From: an uncultured Eubacteriales bacterium
GTDB taxonomy: Bacteria; Bacillota; Clostridia; Oscillospirales; Oscillospiraceae
Assembly: GCA_900549405.1 (NCBI GenBank)
Contig: URNZ01000001.1
Coordinates: 1 to 64,000, forward strand
Direction of reading: 5' to 3'
Length of the DNA: 64,000 nucleotides
Made by a program: the position numbers and the translations under genes. Within the stretch, counting starts at the first letter, position 1. Each line of letters opens with the position of its first letter. This document shows positions 23,185-32,521 of the stretch, one piece after another. Below the pieces are notes generated by a model. It had not been told where the DNA came from, searched no databases, and was given only the letters and a program-made list of their open reading frames with translations.

Positions 23185-24201
23185 TTAGGCAATGCCAAGT
23201 TCAGGGATCAGTTCGCTGTAGTAAGCCAGCTCCTCAGAGGCCTTCTGGTCCATGTCAGAGCCGTTCAGATAGGCGTGCTCATAGCCCCGGTCAGCCAGGG
23301 TCTTCTTCACGGAGTCAGAGTTGATGGCGGTCTCAGAGGCCTTCTCCAGGATGTCGATCACAGCCTGAGGGGTGTCCTTGGGAACAGCGAAGCCGCCCCA
23401 GCCCTGGATGGTGATGTCGATGCCCAGCTCCTGGGCGGTGGGCACGTCGGGAACCACAGAGGAGCGGCTCTCGCCCAGGACGCACAGGACCTTGAAGTCG
23501 CCGGAGTCCACGTTGTTCTTCACCTCAGAGGGGCTGACGGTGACGGCCTGGATGTTGCCGCCCAGCAGGGCAGCCACAGCGGGGGCAGCGCCGTCGAAGG
23601 GCACGTGGGTGAACTGAACGCCGCACTCCTTCTCAATAGAGGCAGCGGCGATGTGCCAGATGGAGCCGGTGCCGGAGTTGCCGACCTGGATCTCGCCGGG
23701 GTGCTCCTTGGCGTAGTTGATGAAGTCCTCGAAGGTGTCCCAGGGGGCATCGGCCCGGACGGTGACAGCGGCGGGGATGGTCATGGCGCGGCCGATGAAG
23801 CGGAAGTCATCGGTGGACAGGTCGGTGAAGCCCAGGGCCTTCAGCATGGTGGACTCCACGGGCATGTAGGCGATGGTGTAGCCGTCGGGGTTGGAGTTGC
23901 GCACCTGCTCCAGGCCGATGGCGCCGGAAGCACCGGTGACGTTGGAGACCACGATGCTGGTGCCCAGGGACTGCTCCAGCTCAGAGGCATAGATGCGGGC
24001 CACGGTGTCGGATGCGCCGCCGGCGGAGTAGGGCACGATCAGGGACACCTGCTTGTTGCCGGGGAAGTCCACGGACTCAGCGCTGCTGGAGGTGCCGCCG
24101 GAGCTGGTGCTGCCGCTGGAAGCGGGGGTCTTGGAGCTGCCACAGGCGACCATCGTCAGACTCATGGCAGCAGCAAGGGCAAGAGCTAAAAACTTTTTCA
24201 T
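23185..24201 (-). CDS. Tripartite tricarboxylate transporter binding protein (TctC family), lipoprotein
   Basis: The protein has 338 residues. It starts with a lipoprotein signal (MKKFLALALAAAMSLTMVAC; lipobox cysteine at 20) and a low-complexity serine/glycine linker. The mature part is the Bug/TctC fold: VSLIVPYSAGGASDTVARIYA and GASGAIGLEQVRNSNPDGYT. It captures the substrate outside the cell and delivers it to TctA/B. It lies between the lyase gene and tctB, and a hairpin follows its stop. Confidence 0.93.
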   Translation of the reverse strand: MKKFLALALAAAMSLTMVACGSSKTPASSGSTSSGGTSSSAESVDFPGNKQVSLIVPYSAGGASDTVARIYASELEQSLGTSIVVSNVTGASGAIGLEQVRNSNPDGYTIAYMPVESTMLKALGFTDLSTDDFRFIGRAMTIPAAVTVRADAPWDTFEDFINYAKEHPGEIQVGNSGTGSIWHIAAASIEKECGVQFTHVPFDGAAPAVAALLGGNIQAVTVSPSEVKNNVDSGDFKVLCVLGESRSSVVPDVPTAQELGIDITIQGWGGFAVPKDTPQAVIDILEKASETAINSDSVKKTLADRGYEHAYLNGSDMDQKASEELAYYSELIPELGIA

Positions 24202-24280
24202 TTCTTGTATCCTTCTTTCCTTGATTTATTTCACGCCCGCAGGCGTTGAAACACATATCACGCAGGTATTAAGTAAAGGC

Positions 24281-25165
24281 TTACAGATAGGGGGCCACGG
24301 TCTCCTTCAGCTTGGCCACATCGGCCTCATCCAGGTCCATCAGGGGCTTTCTCATGTGGCCGCCGGGGACGCCCCGGAAGGTGAGGATGTTCTTGAAGAT
24401 AGACATATCGCCGCCGAACTGCATGACCTTCACCAGCTTGGTGGCCTCCACCTGGGCCTTGCGGGCGGCGGCCAGATCGCCGGACTGGAAGGCCTTGTAC
24501 ACGTTCACAAACGCCTCGGGGAAGGGGCCGGAGCAGCCGGACACCACGCCGTCGCAGCCGCAGGCCAGGCAGGGCAGGAACAGGTCGTCCGCGCCGGGCA
24601 CCACAGAGAAGTTGCCGCCCCGCACCTGGAGATAGTCGTTGATGCGGCGCATATCCGCAAAGCTGTACTTCACGCCCACCACGTTCTTGCACGCGGCAGC
24701 GATCTTCTCCATGGTCTCGGCGGACACGTCGTTGTGGGCCAGCTGGGGGATGACGTAGACATAGACGGGGAAATCCTCCGGCAGGGCGGCGCACACCGTC
24801 TTGTAATACTCCACCATCGCCTTCTCGTCCACGGTGAAATAGCTGGGGGTGACCACGCCCACGCCGTCGGCACCGATCTTCTGGGCGTGCTGAGCCAGGC
24901 GGATGGTCTCGTCCTGGTCCATAGCGCCCACGTGGATGAACACGGTGACGCGCCCGGCGGCCTTCTTCACCACCGTCTCAGCCACCAGCTCCCGCTCCTC
25001 GGCGCTCATGAGATACATCTCGCCGGTGGTGCCGCAGGGATACAGACACTGCACGCCCTTCTGGATCAGATACTCCGTCTGCGCCTCCAGCGCAGCGACA
25101 TCCACCTTGTTGTCCGCGGTGAAGGGAGTGGTCATAGCCGTGATCACGCCGTACAACTTTTTCAT
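24281..25165 (-). CDS. DapA-superfamily lyase or dehydratase
   Basis: The protein has 294 residues with the full class I aldolase set: GTTGE at 45-49, a tyrosine near 135-137 in the VYVYVIP strand, and the Schiff-base lysine K166 in VVGVKYS. Members include dihydrodipicolinate synthase, N-acetylneuraminate lyase, KDG aldolase and sugar-acid dehydratases. Next to KDG kinase and KDPG aldolase homologues it is more likely a sugar-acid aldolase or dehydratase than a lysine enzyme. It is the first gene of the operon, behind the promoter at 25244-25272. Confidence 0.88.
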   Translation of the reverse strand: MKKLYGVITAMTTPFTADNKVDVAALEAQTEYLIQKGVQCLYPCGTTGEMYLMSAEERELVAETVVKKAAGRVTVFIHVGAMDQDETIRLAQHAQKIGADGVGVVTPSYFTVDEKAMVEYYKTVCAALPEDFPVYVYVIPQLAHNDVSAETMEKIAAACKNVVGVKYSFADMRRINDYLQVRGGNFSVVPGADDLFLPCLACGCDGVVSGCSGPFPEAFVNVYKAFQSGDLAAARKAQVEATKLVKVMQFGGDMSIFKNILTFRGVPGGHMRKPLMDLDEADVAKLKETVAPYL

Positions 25166-25243
25166 TGGAAGCTCCTCCTTCGTTTCCCGGCGTTTGTTCA
25201 GTATTGCTGAATAATCGTTCGGGCAAACCGTTTTTTCAAGCGC

Positions 25244-25272
25244 ATTTTAGCATGAGTGTTATGATATGTCAA
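25244..25272 (-). promoter_or_regulatory. Promoter of the TTT/sugar-acid operon
   Basis: On the minus strand TTGACA (25267-25272) and TAAAAT (25244-25249) are exactly 17 bases apart, about 80 bases before the lyase ATG. It is divergent from the IclR promoter 50 bases away. Confidence 0.85.
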
Positions 25273-25321
25273 CAGCTTTTTCTCGATTTATACAACATCT
25301 GAACATTTTTCTATGCTCCTG

Positions 25322-25353
25322 TTGACATTCCGACGAATGCACGGTAGTATAGT
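25322..25353 (+). promoter_or_regulatory. Promoter of the IclR regulator gene
   Basis: TTGACA (25322-25327) is followed after 17 bases by TAGTAT (25345-25350), or after 20 bases by TATAGT (25348-25353). The AT-rich 50 bases between the two divergent promoters are the likely regulator binding region. Confidence 0.65.
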
Positions 25354-25437
25354 AACTGTATTACTGTGTCTGTGTTTTGTCCGCTCTCCCCGGCATAGCG
25401 GACTGTGTTTGAATTTGAAGAGAAGGATCGTTGTTCC

Positions 25438-26262
25438 ATGCCTGATAAGCGAGAAAATATGCCGTCCCCTGCCGGTTCCCGAGTCACCGCCACTGCCAAG
25501 GCTCTGCGGGTGCTGGACTGCTTCACCCCCACCCAGCCGGAGCTCTCCCTGGCCCAGATCAGCCGCATTCTGAATATGCCCAAGAGCACCCTGCTCAACC
25601 AGCTGCGCACGCTGGAGGAGGCGGGCTTTTTGGGCAAGAGCCCGGAGAACCAGACCTATCGCCTGGGCCATAAGATCATGGAGCTGAGCTATTGCGCCCA
25701 TGCGGCCATGCCCGTCATCCAATACGCTGTGCCGGTGATGGAGGACCTTCAGGTGTCCACCGGAGAGATCATCTATCTTACCTCCCACATCGGGGGACAG
25801 GTGTTCTATCTGGAGTGCGTCTACCCCAGCCGCCGCTCGGTGTCCTATTCTGTATCAGGCAAGACCCTGCCCATGCACTGCACCGGCTGCGGCAAGGCCA
25901 TGCTCAGCCAGATGCCCACCGACCAGGTGGAGGCCATCATCCAAAAACATGGCCTGCCCTCCTTCACCCAGAACACCATCACCGACCACGACACCCTGAT
26001 GGAACAGCTGGCGGTGTGCCGCCGCCGGGGCTATGCCCTGGACAACGAGGAGGAGACCATGGGGGTCAAGTGTGTGGCCATGGCCATCCGCACCAGCCGG
26101 GGGGACGTGGCCGGGGCCCTGAGCATCTCCGGCTCCACCCTGTCCATCCGAAACGAGAACATCCCCCAGTATGCCGAGCTCCTCTCCCGGGCCTGCAACT
26201 CCCTGTCCCCCTATGCCCGGATGATGCCCGCCATTCTGTATCAGAACCAAAACACATTGTAA
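25438..26262 (+). CDS. IclR-family transcriptional regulator
   Basis: The protein has 274 residues from ATG 25438 (AGAAGGA upstream; a GTG at 25405 is possible). The N-terminal winged helix is clear (ALRVLDCFTPTQPELSLAQISRILNMPKSTLLNQLRTLEEAGFL), followed by the IclR effector domain with LPMHCTGCGKAML and RRRGYALDNEEETMGVKCVAMAI. IclR relatives such as KdgR respond to 2-keto-3-deoxy acids, which fits control of the divergent sugar-acid operon. That link is inferred from position. Confidence 0.92.
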   Translation: MPDKRENMPSPAGSRVTATAKALRVLDCFTPTQPELSLAQISRILNMPKSTLLNQLRTLEEAGFLGKSPENQTYRLGHKIMELSYCAHAAMPVIQYAVPVMEDLQVSTGEIIYLTSHIGGQVFYLECVYPSRRSVSYSVSGKTLPMHCTGCGKAMLSQMPTDQVEAIIQKHGLPSFTQNTITDHDTLMEQLAVCRRRGYALDNEEETMGVKCVAMAIRTSRGDVAGALSISGSTLSIRNENIPQYAELLSRACNSLSPYARMMPAILYQNQNTL

Positions 26263-26284
26263 CGCCCGTCCCAGGGCGAAAAAG

Positions 26285-26330
26285 GGCGGATACGGCCTGA
26301 AAACACAGCGCCGTATCCGCCTGAATTTTT
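26285..26330 (+). terminator. Terminator after the IclR gene
   Basis: GGCGGATACGGC (26285-26296) pairs with GCCGTATCCGCC (26310-26321), followed by TGAATTTTT. Confidence 0.85.
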
Positions 26331-26453
26331 GGAAAGTCGTTTCCCCGGCTTTCCTTTTTCTTATTTTTCCGCTATAATAGGTCTATACGTACATCGCTCC
26401 GCCGGATGCCCGGGCGGGGCTTTGTTCGCTTTACGCGGAAAGGACATGTGAGG

Positions 26454-27572
26454 ATGGAAGGATTTGACCGCAAGTTTGGCTTTGGCTTTATGCGCCTGCC
26501 CATGGATGGGGACCAGGTGGACATTCCCCAGACCACCCAGATGGTGGACGAGTATTTAAACGCCGGATTTACTTATTTCGACACTGCCCACGGCTATCTC
26601 CAGGGCAAGAGCGAGCAAGTTTTAAAGACCTGTCTCACCAGCCGCTATCCCCGGGAGCGGTTTGTGCTCACCGACAAGCTGACCAACTTTTTCTTTCAGT
26701 CGGAGGCGGACATCCGCCCCTTCTTTCAGAGTCAGCTGGAGGCCTGCGGCGTGGACTACTTTGACTTTTATCTCATGCACGCCCAGAATGAGGAGAAGTT
26801 CGCCTATTTCAAAATGCACAGGGCCTATGAGACCGCCTTCGCCCTGAAAGCCGAGGGCAAGATCCGCCATGTGGGCATCTCTTTCCATGACCGGGCGGAG
26901 GTGCTGGACCGTATCCTGACGGAGTACCCCCAGATTGAGGTGGTGCAGATCCAGTTCAACTATGTGGACTACAACGACCCCGTCGTGCAGAGCCGTCTGT
27001 GCTACGAGGTCTGCCGCAAGCATAACAAGCCCGTCATCGTCATGGAGCCCGTAAAGGGCGGCAATCTGGTGAACCTGCCCCAGCAGGCCCGGGACGTGCT
27101 GGATGCCCTCCACGGCGGCAGTCCCGCCAGCTATGCCATCCGCTTTGCCGCCGGCTTTCCCGGCATCGTCATGGTCCTGTCCGGCATGAGCGATCTGGCG
27201 CAGCTGCGGGAAAACGTCAGCCTTATGCAAAACTTCAAGCCCCTGAACGAGCAGGAGCTGGCCGCCATAGCACAGGTGCAGCAGAGCTTCCGCAGTATGA
27301 GTATGCATCTGATCCCCTGCACCGCCTGCCGCTACTGCGTGGACGGCTGCCCCCAACGCATCGCTATCCCCGACCTGTTCTCCCTGATGAACACCTGGAA
27401 GCTCCACCACAACCACAACGCCATCTATTACTACGACAGCGTGTATACCGCTCCCGGCAGCCGGGCCTCCGACTGCGTCAGGTGCGGCAAATGTGAAGCC
27501 GCCTGCCCCCAGCACCTGCCCATCCGGGAGCTGCTGGAACAGGTGGCTGCCGAACTGGAGCAGGAGGACTGA
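26454..27572 (+). CDS. Aldo/keto reductase with C-terminal ferredoxin domain
   Basis: The protein has 372 residues from ATG 26454, eight bases after GGAAAGGA; an earlier frame start at 26406 lacks a site. The aldo/keto reductase barrel has GFGFMRLP, FDTAHGY, LTDKL and FYLMHAQN. The C-terminal 80 residues hold two four-cysteine clusters, CTACRYCVDGCP and CVRCGKCEAACP, for two 4Fe-4S centres. Such proteins reduce or oxidise carbonyl substrates in anaerobes; the substrate is unknown. It has its own promoter (TATAAT at 26373-26378) and a terminator behind it. Confidence 0.92.
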   Translation: MEGFDRKFGFGFMRLPMDGDQVDIPQTTQMVDEYLNAGFTYFDTAHGYLQGKSEQVLKTCLTSRYPRERFVLTDKLTNFFFQSEADIRPFFQSQLEACGVDYFDFYLMHAQNEEKFAYFKMHRAYETAFALKAEGKIRHVGISFHDRAEVLDRILTEYPQIEVVQIQFNYVDYNDPVVQSRLCYEVCRKHNKPVIVMEPVKGGNLVNLPQQARDVLDALHGGSPASYAIRFAAGFPGIVMVLSGMSDLAQLRENVSLMQNFKPLNEQELAAIAQVQQSFRSMSMHLIPCTACRYCVDGCPQRIAIPDLFSLMNTWKLHHNHNAIYYYDSVYTAPGSRASDCVRCGKCEAACPQHLPIRELLEQVAAELEQED

Positions 27573-27588
27573 CCCGCTCCCCCATCTA

Positions 27589-27636
27589 ACGTCCAAACGG
27601 CCCTGACGCATATGGGGACCGTTTGGATGTTTTTTC
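27589..27636 (+). terminator. Terminator after the aldo/keto reductase gene
   Basis: ACGTCCAAACGG (27589-27600) pairs with CCGTTTGGATGT (27619-27630), with one G-T pair, followed by TTTTTT. Confidence 0.85.
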
Positions 27637-27638
27637 TC

Positions 27639-27667
27639 TTTACTCTCAGATGGTTTTCCCGTATAAT
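27639..27667 (+). promoter_or_regulatory. glmS promoter
   Basis: TTTACT (27639-27644) and TATAAT (27662-27667) are 17 bases apart, about 70 bases upstream of the ribozyme. Confidence 0.75.
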
Positions 27668-27742
27668 AGGGTTGGGTTGGAGAGCGCTTCTCCGGCCCCT
27701 TCGCAGACAGGGAAAGGAGGTCCCGGGTCTTTACCCATGACA

Positions 27743-27900
27743 GCGCCAGCGCCCGGCTTGGCCGGGACGACGAGGTGAGGGGAGTATCGAACTTTCGGCG
27801 GATGCCCCTCCGCGCCCCTTCGGGCGTGTCACTCAGACCGTAAAATATGCGGGCGACCGCAAAACAAAGCGGCTGAGACCGAAGGACGAGGCACAAATGG
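27743..27900 (+). ncRNA. glmS ribozyme (glucosamine-6-phosphate-activated)
   Basis: The conserved parts are all present in order: AGCGCC at the cleavage site (cut expected between A27742 and G27743), GACGACGAGG, GGGGAGTATCGAA, TTTCGGCGGATGCC, GTAAAATATGCGGGCGACC and GCAAAACAAAGCGGC. It lies in the leader of glmS. Glucosamine 6-phosphate acts as coenzyme for self-cleavage, after which the mRNA is degraded. The 3' boundary is approximate. Confidence 0.95.
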
Positions 27901-27956
27901 CTGCGCATTTGTTCCTCTTGAAGCGCAAAACACCAAATCAGGAGGAAATTTAGAAT

Positions 27957-29792
<1,836 letters not shown>

Positions 29793-29817
29793 AAGATTTT
29801 ATCCCTAAATAGCGTTC

Positions 29818-29855
29818 AACCCCGGCAGCCTGCGGGCCGCCGGGGTTTGTTGTTC
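29818..29855 (+). terminator. glmS terminator
   Basis: AACCCCGGC (29818-29826) pairs with GCCGGGGTT (29839-29847), with extra GC pairs inside, followed by TGTTGTTCTT. Confidence 0.8.
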
Positions 29856-29873
29856 TTGGTAACCATGGGGAAC

Positions 29874-29965
29874 GGATTGCCGCGTCGCTGCGCTCCTCGC
29901 AATGACAGGGCCGGGACCTTGGCTCTCCCTTCGGGAGAGCTGTCAGCGAAGCTGACTGAGAGGGC
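29874..29965. repeat. Two adjacent intergenic repeat elements
   Basis: The first unit (29874-29908) is a REP-like sequence whose minus strand reads CHCEERSDAAI, a well-known spurious translation of interspersed repeats in many genomes. The second (29919-29965) holds the hairpin GGCTCTCCC-TTC-GGGAGAGC and a TCAGCGAAGCTGA palindrome, like short repeats spread through clostridial genomes. Neither is coding. Copy number elsewhere cannot be seen here. Confidence 0.65.
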
Positions 29966-29966
29966 C

Positions 29967-30908
29967 TCACACCAGCCCCAGCTGTTTCAGCGCAAATATC
30001 CACAGGAACAGGGTCAGCGTGCAGATCAGGGAGGTGGTCACCACCATCTGGGCGGTGAATTCGTGGTCGCTGTCATAGGCCAGAGCCATGGGGTAGGCGG
30101 TGGAGGCCACGGGGGAGGCGATGCACACCAGCACCACGCCTAAAGCGTCCCCCCGGAAGCCCAGAAGGATGGCGGGGACCAGGGCGCACAGGGGGGCCAG
30201 CACCAGGCGGACGAAGGAGCAGCGGACGATGGCCGCCAGGTTGTGCTGCATCCCGCCCAGCTTCAGGGACGCGCCCAGGGCCACCAGGGTGGTCACGCTG
30301 CCCGCGTTGCCCACGCTGGACACCGCCTTGACCACGGAGCCGGGCAGGGTGATGTGCAGCCCCAGGCACAGCCCGCCCAGGGCGCAGCCGATGATGAGAG
30401 GGTTGCGCAGGATGCTCTTCACCAGATGCACCGGGTCGGGCCGCTTGCCCCGGCAGCTCTCCAGGGTGATGACGGCCAGGGTGTTATAGGTGGGCACCAC
30501 CAGCCCCACCGCCATGGACATCAGGGCCACGCCGTTATTCCCCATCATGGACTGGGCCAGGGACACCCCCACCACGGCGATGTTGGTGCGGTAGCCGCTT
30601 TGGATATAGGCCCCCCGGCGACGCAGGTCCGGCTCCAGCCTGCTGCACACGGCAGTACACAGCAGGAACCAGACCACCACCCAGGCCACCAGATAGACAA
30701 AGATGGTGGCGTGGTCCGTACCGGACAGGTCGGCGCTATATAGATTGGAGAACATCAGGCAGGGCAGAAAGGCGTGGAAGCTGATCTGGCTCAGGTGGTG
30801 AAAGGCCTCCTCGGGGACGATCTTGCTGGCACGGAGCAAAATGCCCACGCACAGCGTCAAAAACATGGGCGTGACGCAGTTGAGGGCGATGATAAAGTTA
30901 TCAAACAT
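29967..30908 (-). CDS. AEC-family transporter
   Basis: The protein has 313 residues with about ten membrane segments arranged as two five-helix repeats. The sequence matches the auxin-efflux-carrier/malonate-type family (LCVGILLRASKIVPEEAFHHLSQI, NTLAVITLE, LGASLKLGGM, ASPVASTAYPMA). Bacterial members export or import small organic acids; the substrate here is unknown. It follows recR by 34 bases, on the same strand, so it may be read through from it. The stop abuts the repeat elements at 29874-29965. Confidence 0.88.
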   Translation of the reverse strand: MFDNFIIALNCVTPMFLTLCVGILLRASKIVPEEAFHHLSQISFHAFLPCLMFSNLYSADLSGTDHATIFVYLVAWVVVWFLLCTAVCSRLEPDLRRRGAYIQSGYRTNIAVVGVSLAQSMMGNNGVALMSMAVGLVVPTYNTLAVITLESCRGKRPDPVHLVKSILRNPLIIGCALGGLCLGLHITLPGSVVKAVSSVGNAGSVTTLVALGASLKLGGMQHNLAAIVRCSFVRLVLAPLCALVPAILLGFRGDALGVVLVCIASPVASTAYPMALAYDSDHEFTAQMVVTTSLICTLTLFLWIFALKQLGLV

Positions 30909-30942
30909 GGACAGGACCTCTTGCGGTGAAGGTTCAAAGGGG

Positions 30943-31545
30943 TTACATGATCTGCCGCCCCTCCAGGGCGCGCATCAGGGTGGCGTCGTCAGCATACTCC
31001 AGATGGCTGCCCACGGGGATGCCATAGGCCAGGCGGGACACCCGCACCTGGAAGGGCTTGAGCAGCCGGGCCAGATACATGGCGGTGGCCTCCCCCTCCG
31101 TGTCCGGGTTGGTGGCCATGATGACCTCCTCCACCCCACCGGCGGCCACCCGCTCCACCAACGACTTGATGTGCAGGTCGTCCGGCCCCACGTGGTTCAT
31201 GGGGGAGATGACCCCGTGGAGCACGTGATACAGCCCGTGATACTCCCGGGAGCGCTCCATGGCCACCACGTCTTTGGGGTCGGCCACCACGCAGATGAGA
31301 CTGTGGTCCCGCTTGGGGCTGGCGCACACGGCGCAGGGGCCCTCCCCCTCCGTCAGGTTCTGGCACACGGGGCAGCAGTGGATGGCCGTTTTGGCCTGGG
31401 TGATGGACTGGGCGAAGGCGTCCGCCTCCTCCTGGGGCAGGGACAGCACGTAAAAGGCCAGGCGCTGGGCCGTCTTTCTGCCGATGCCGGGCAGCTTGGC
31501 AAAGTGCTCCACTAAATTTTCCAGCGCGGGGGGAAAGTATTCCAT
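30943..31545 (-). CDS. recR: Recombination protein RecR
   Basis: The 200-residue protein is full length. It shows the helix-hairpin-helix LPGIGRKTAQRLAFYVL, a zinc finger of four cysteines (CCPVCQNL then CAVCASPKRD), and the Toprim domain with NPDTEGEATAMYLARLL. RecR works with RecO and RecF to load RecA at gapped DNA. GGAGG is well placed before ATG 31545. Its usual partner dnaX is absent; it lies behind rpe instead. Confidence 0.97.
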   Translation of the reverse strand: MEYFPPALENLVEHFAKLPGIGRKTAQRLAFYVLSLPQEEADAFAQSITQAKTAIHCCPVCQNLTEGEGPCAVCASPKRDHSLICVVADPKDVVAMERSREYHGLYHVLHGVISPMNHVGPDDLHIKSLVERVAAGGVEEVIMATNPDTEGEATAMYLARLLKPFQVRVSRLAYGIPVGSHLEYADDATLMRALEGRQIM

Positions 31546-31577
31546 GAAAAAACCTCCGGGATATGTTTGAAGCGAGA

Positions 31578-32228
31578 TCAGCCCTGGCAGCGCAGGGCGG
31601 CGATGGCGGCGGGGATGTCCTCCTTGCCATAGACGGCGGAACCGGCCACCAGCACGTTGGCCCCGGCCTCCACCACCAGGGGAGCCGTCTTGGGGGCAAT
31701 GCCGCCGTCCACCTCCAGCTCGCAGGCGGGGTTATACTGGTCGATGATCTGCCGCACCTGGCGGATGGTCTCCAGCTGGGAATCCATGAACGCCTGGCCG
31801 CCGAAGCCGGGCTCCACCGTCATCACCAGCACCATGTCCAGCTGCTGGATATAAGGCAGGATGGCCCGGGCAGAGGTGATGGGCCGCAGGGCCACCGCCT
31901 TCTTCACGCCGCACGCTTCCATGACCTTCAGGGCCTCGGCGATGCGGGTGGGGTGGTCGGCCTCCAGGTGGATGGACAGCAGGTCGGCCCCTGCCTGGGC
32001 AAAGGTCTCGATATAGCGCAGGGGCTTGTCGATCATCAGGTGGACGTCCAGGAACATGTCGGTACACTTGCGGATGGATTTGACCACAGGCACGCCCAGA
32101 GAGATATTGGGCACAAAGTTTCCGTCCATCACGTCCACGTGGAGATAGTCGGCGGTGGCCACGCGGCGGATGTCCCGCTCCAGATTGCCAAAGTCAGCCG
32201 ACAGGATAGAAGGGGCGATCTTGATCAT
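31578..32228 (-). CDS. rpe: Ribulose-phosphate 3-epimerase
   Basis: The protein has 216 residues from ATG 32228 (MIKIAPSILSADFGNLERDI); upstream in-frame codons belong to the leader. Metal and catalytic motifs are typical: HVDVMDGNFVPN, DVHLMI, MTVEPGFGGQAF and EVDGGI. It interconverts ribulose 5-phosphate and xylulose 5-phosphate in the pentose phosphate pathway. It could serve the disposal of ribulose 5-phosphate from the cluster at 58.5-61.7 kb, although it lies far from it. Confidence 0.97.
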   Translation of the reverse strand: MIKIAPSILSADFGNLERDIRRVATADYLHVDVMDGNFVPNISLGVPVVKSIRKCTDMFLDVHLMIDKPLRYIETFAQAGADLLSIHLEADHPTRIAEALKVMEACGVKKAVALRPITSARAILPYIQQLDMVLVMTVEPGFGGQAFMDSQLETIRQVRQIIDQYNPACELEVDGGIAPKTAPLVVEAGANVLVAGSAVYGKEDIPAAIAALRCQG

Positions 32229-32521
32229 GAGAAGCTGCCTCGCTTTCGTTATTGTTATGTAAGAGTGTGCAAGGGAAGGCCCCTGGGGCCATCTGCCCCG
32301 GGGGCGCATAGGATAAAGGGCGGAGCGCGGAAGTCCATGGGCTTCCCGGTGTCCCGGCGGCGGGGACTGTGGGGCGATCTTGCTTTTGGCTGGCCCTGTC
32401 CGGCCTGACCCGGCCCCGCCCTGCTCCCGGCGGCCCGCCGCTTTTCAGATAGCCGTCCGCCGACGGAACAACAGCCCGTCGGCGGACGGCAAAGGGGCGG
32501 TATTTTCGCTTGAATGCAGGC
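32229..32521 (-). other. GC-rich structured stretch between ilvA and rpe
   Basis: No gene is visible in these 293 bases. A perfect 15-bp hairpin (32452-32466 with 32476-32490, CCGTCCGCCGACGG stem) lies just after the ilvA stop and probably ends that message or protects its 3' end, without a T run. A further GC hairpin (GGCCCC/GGGGCC type) lies around 32278-32307 in the rpe leader. I see no known riboswitch. Confidence 0.5.

Noticed and set aside
24281-25165. Dihydrodipicolinate synthase (dapA) for lysine synthesis
   Set aside because: The fold matches, but the operon context (TTT transporter, KDPG aldolase, KDG-type kinase) argues for a sugar-acid enzyme.
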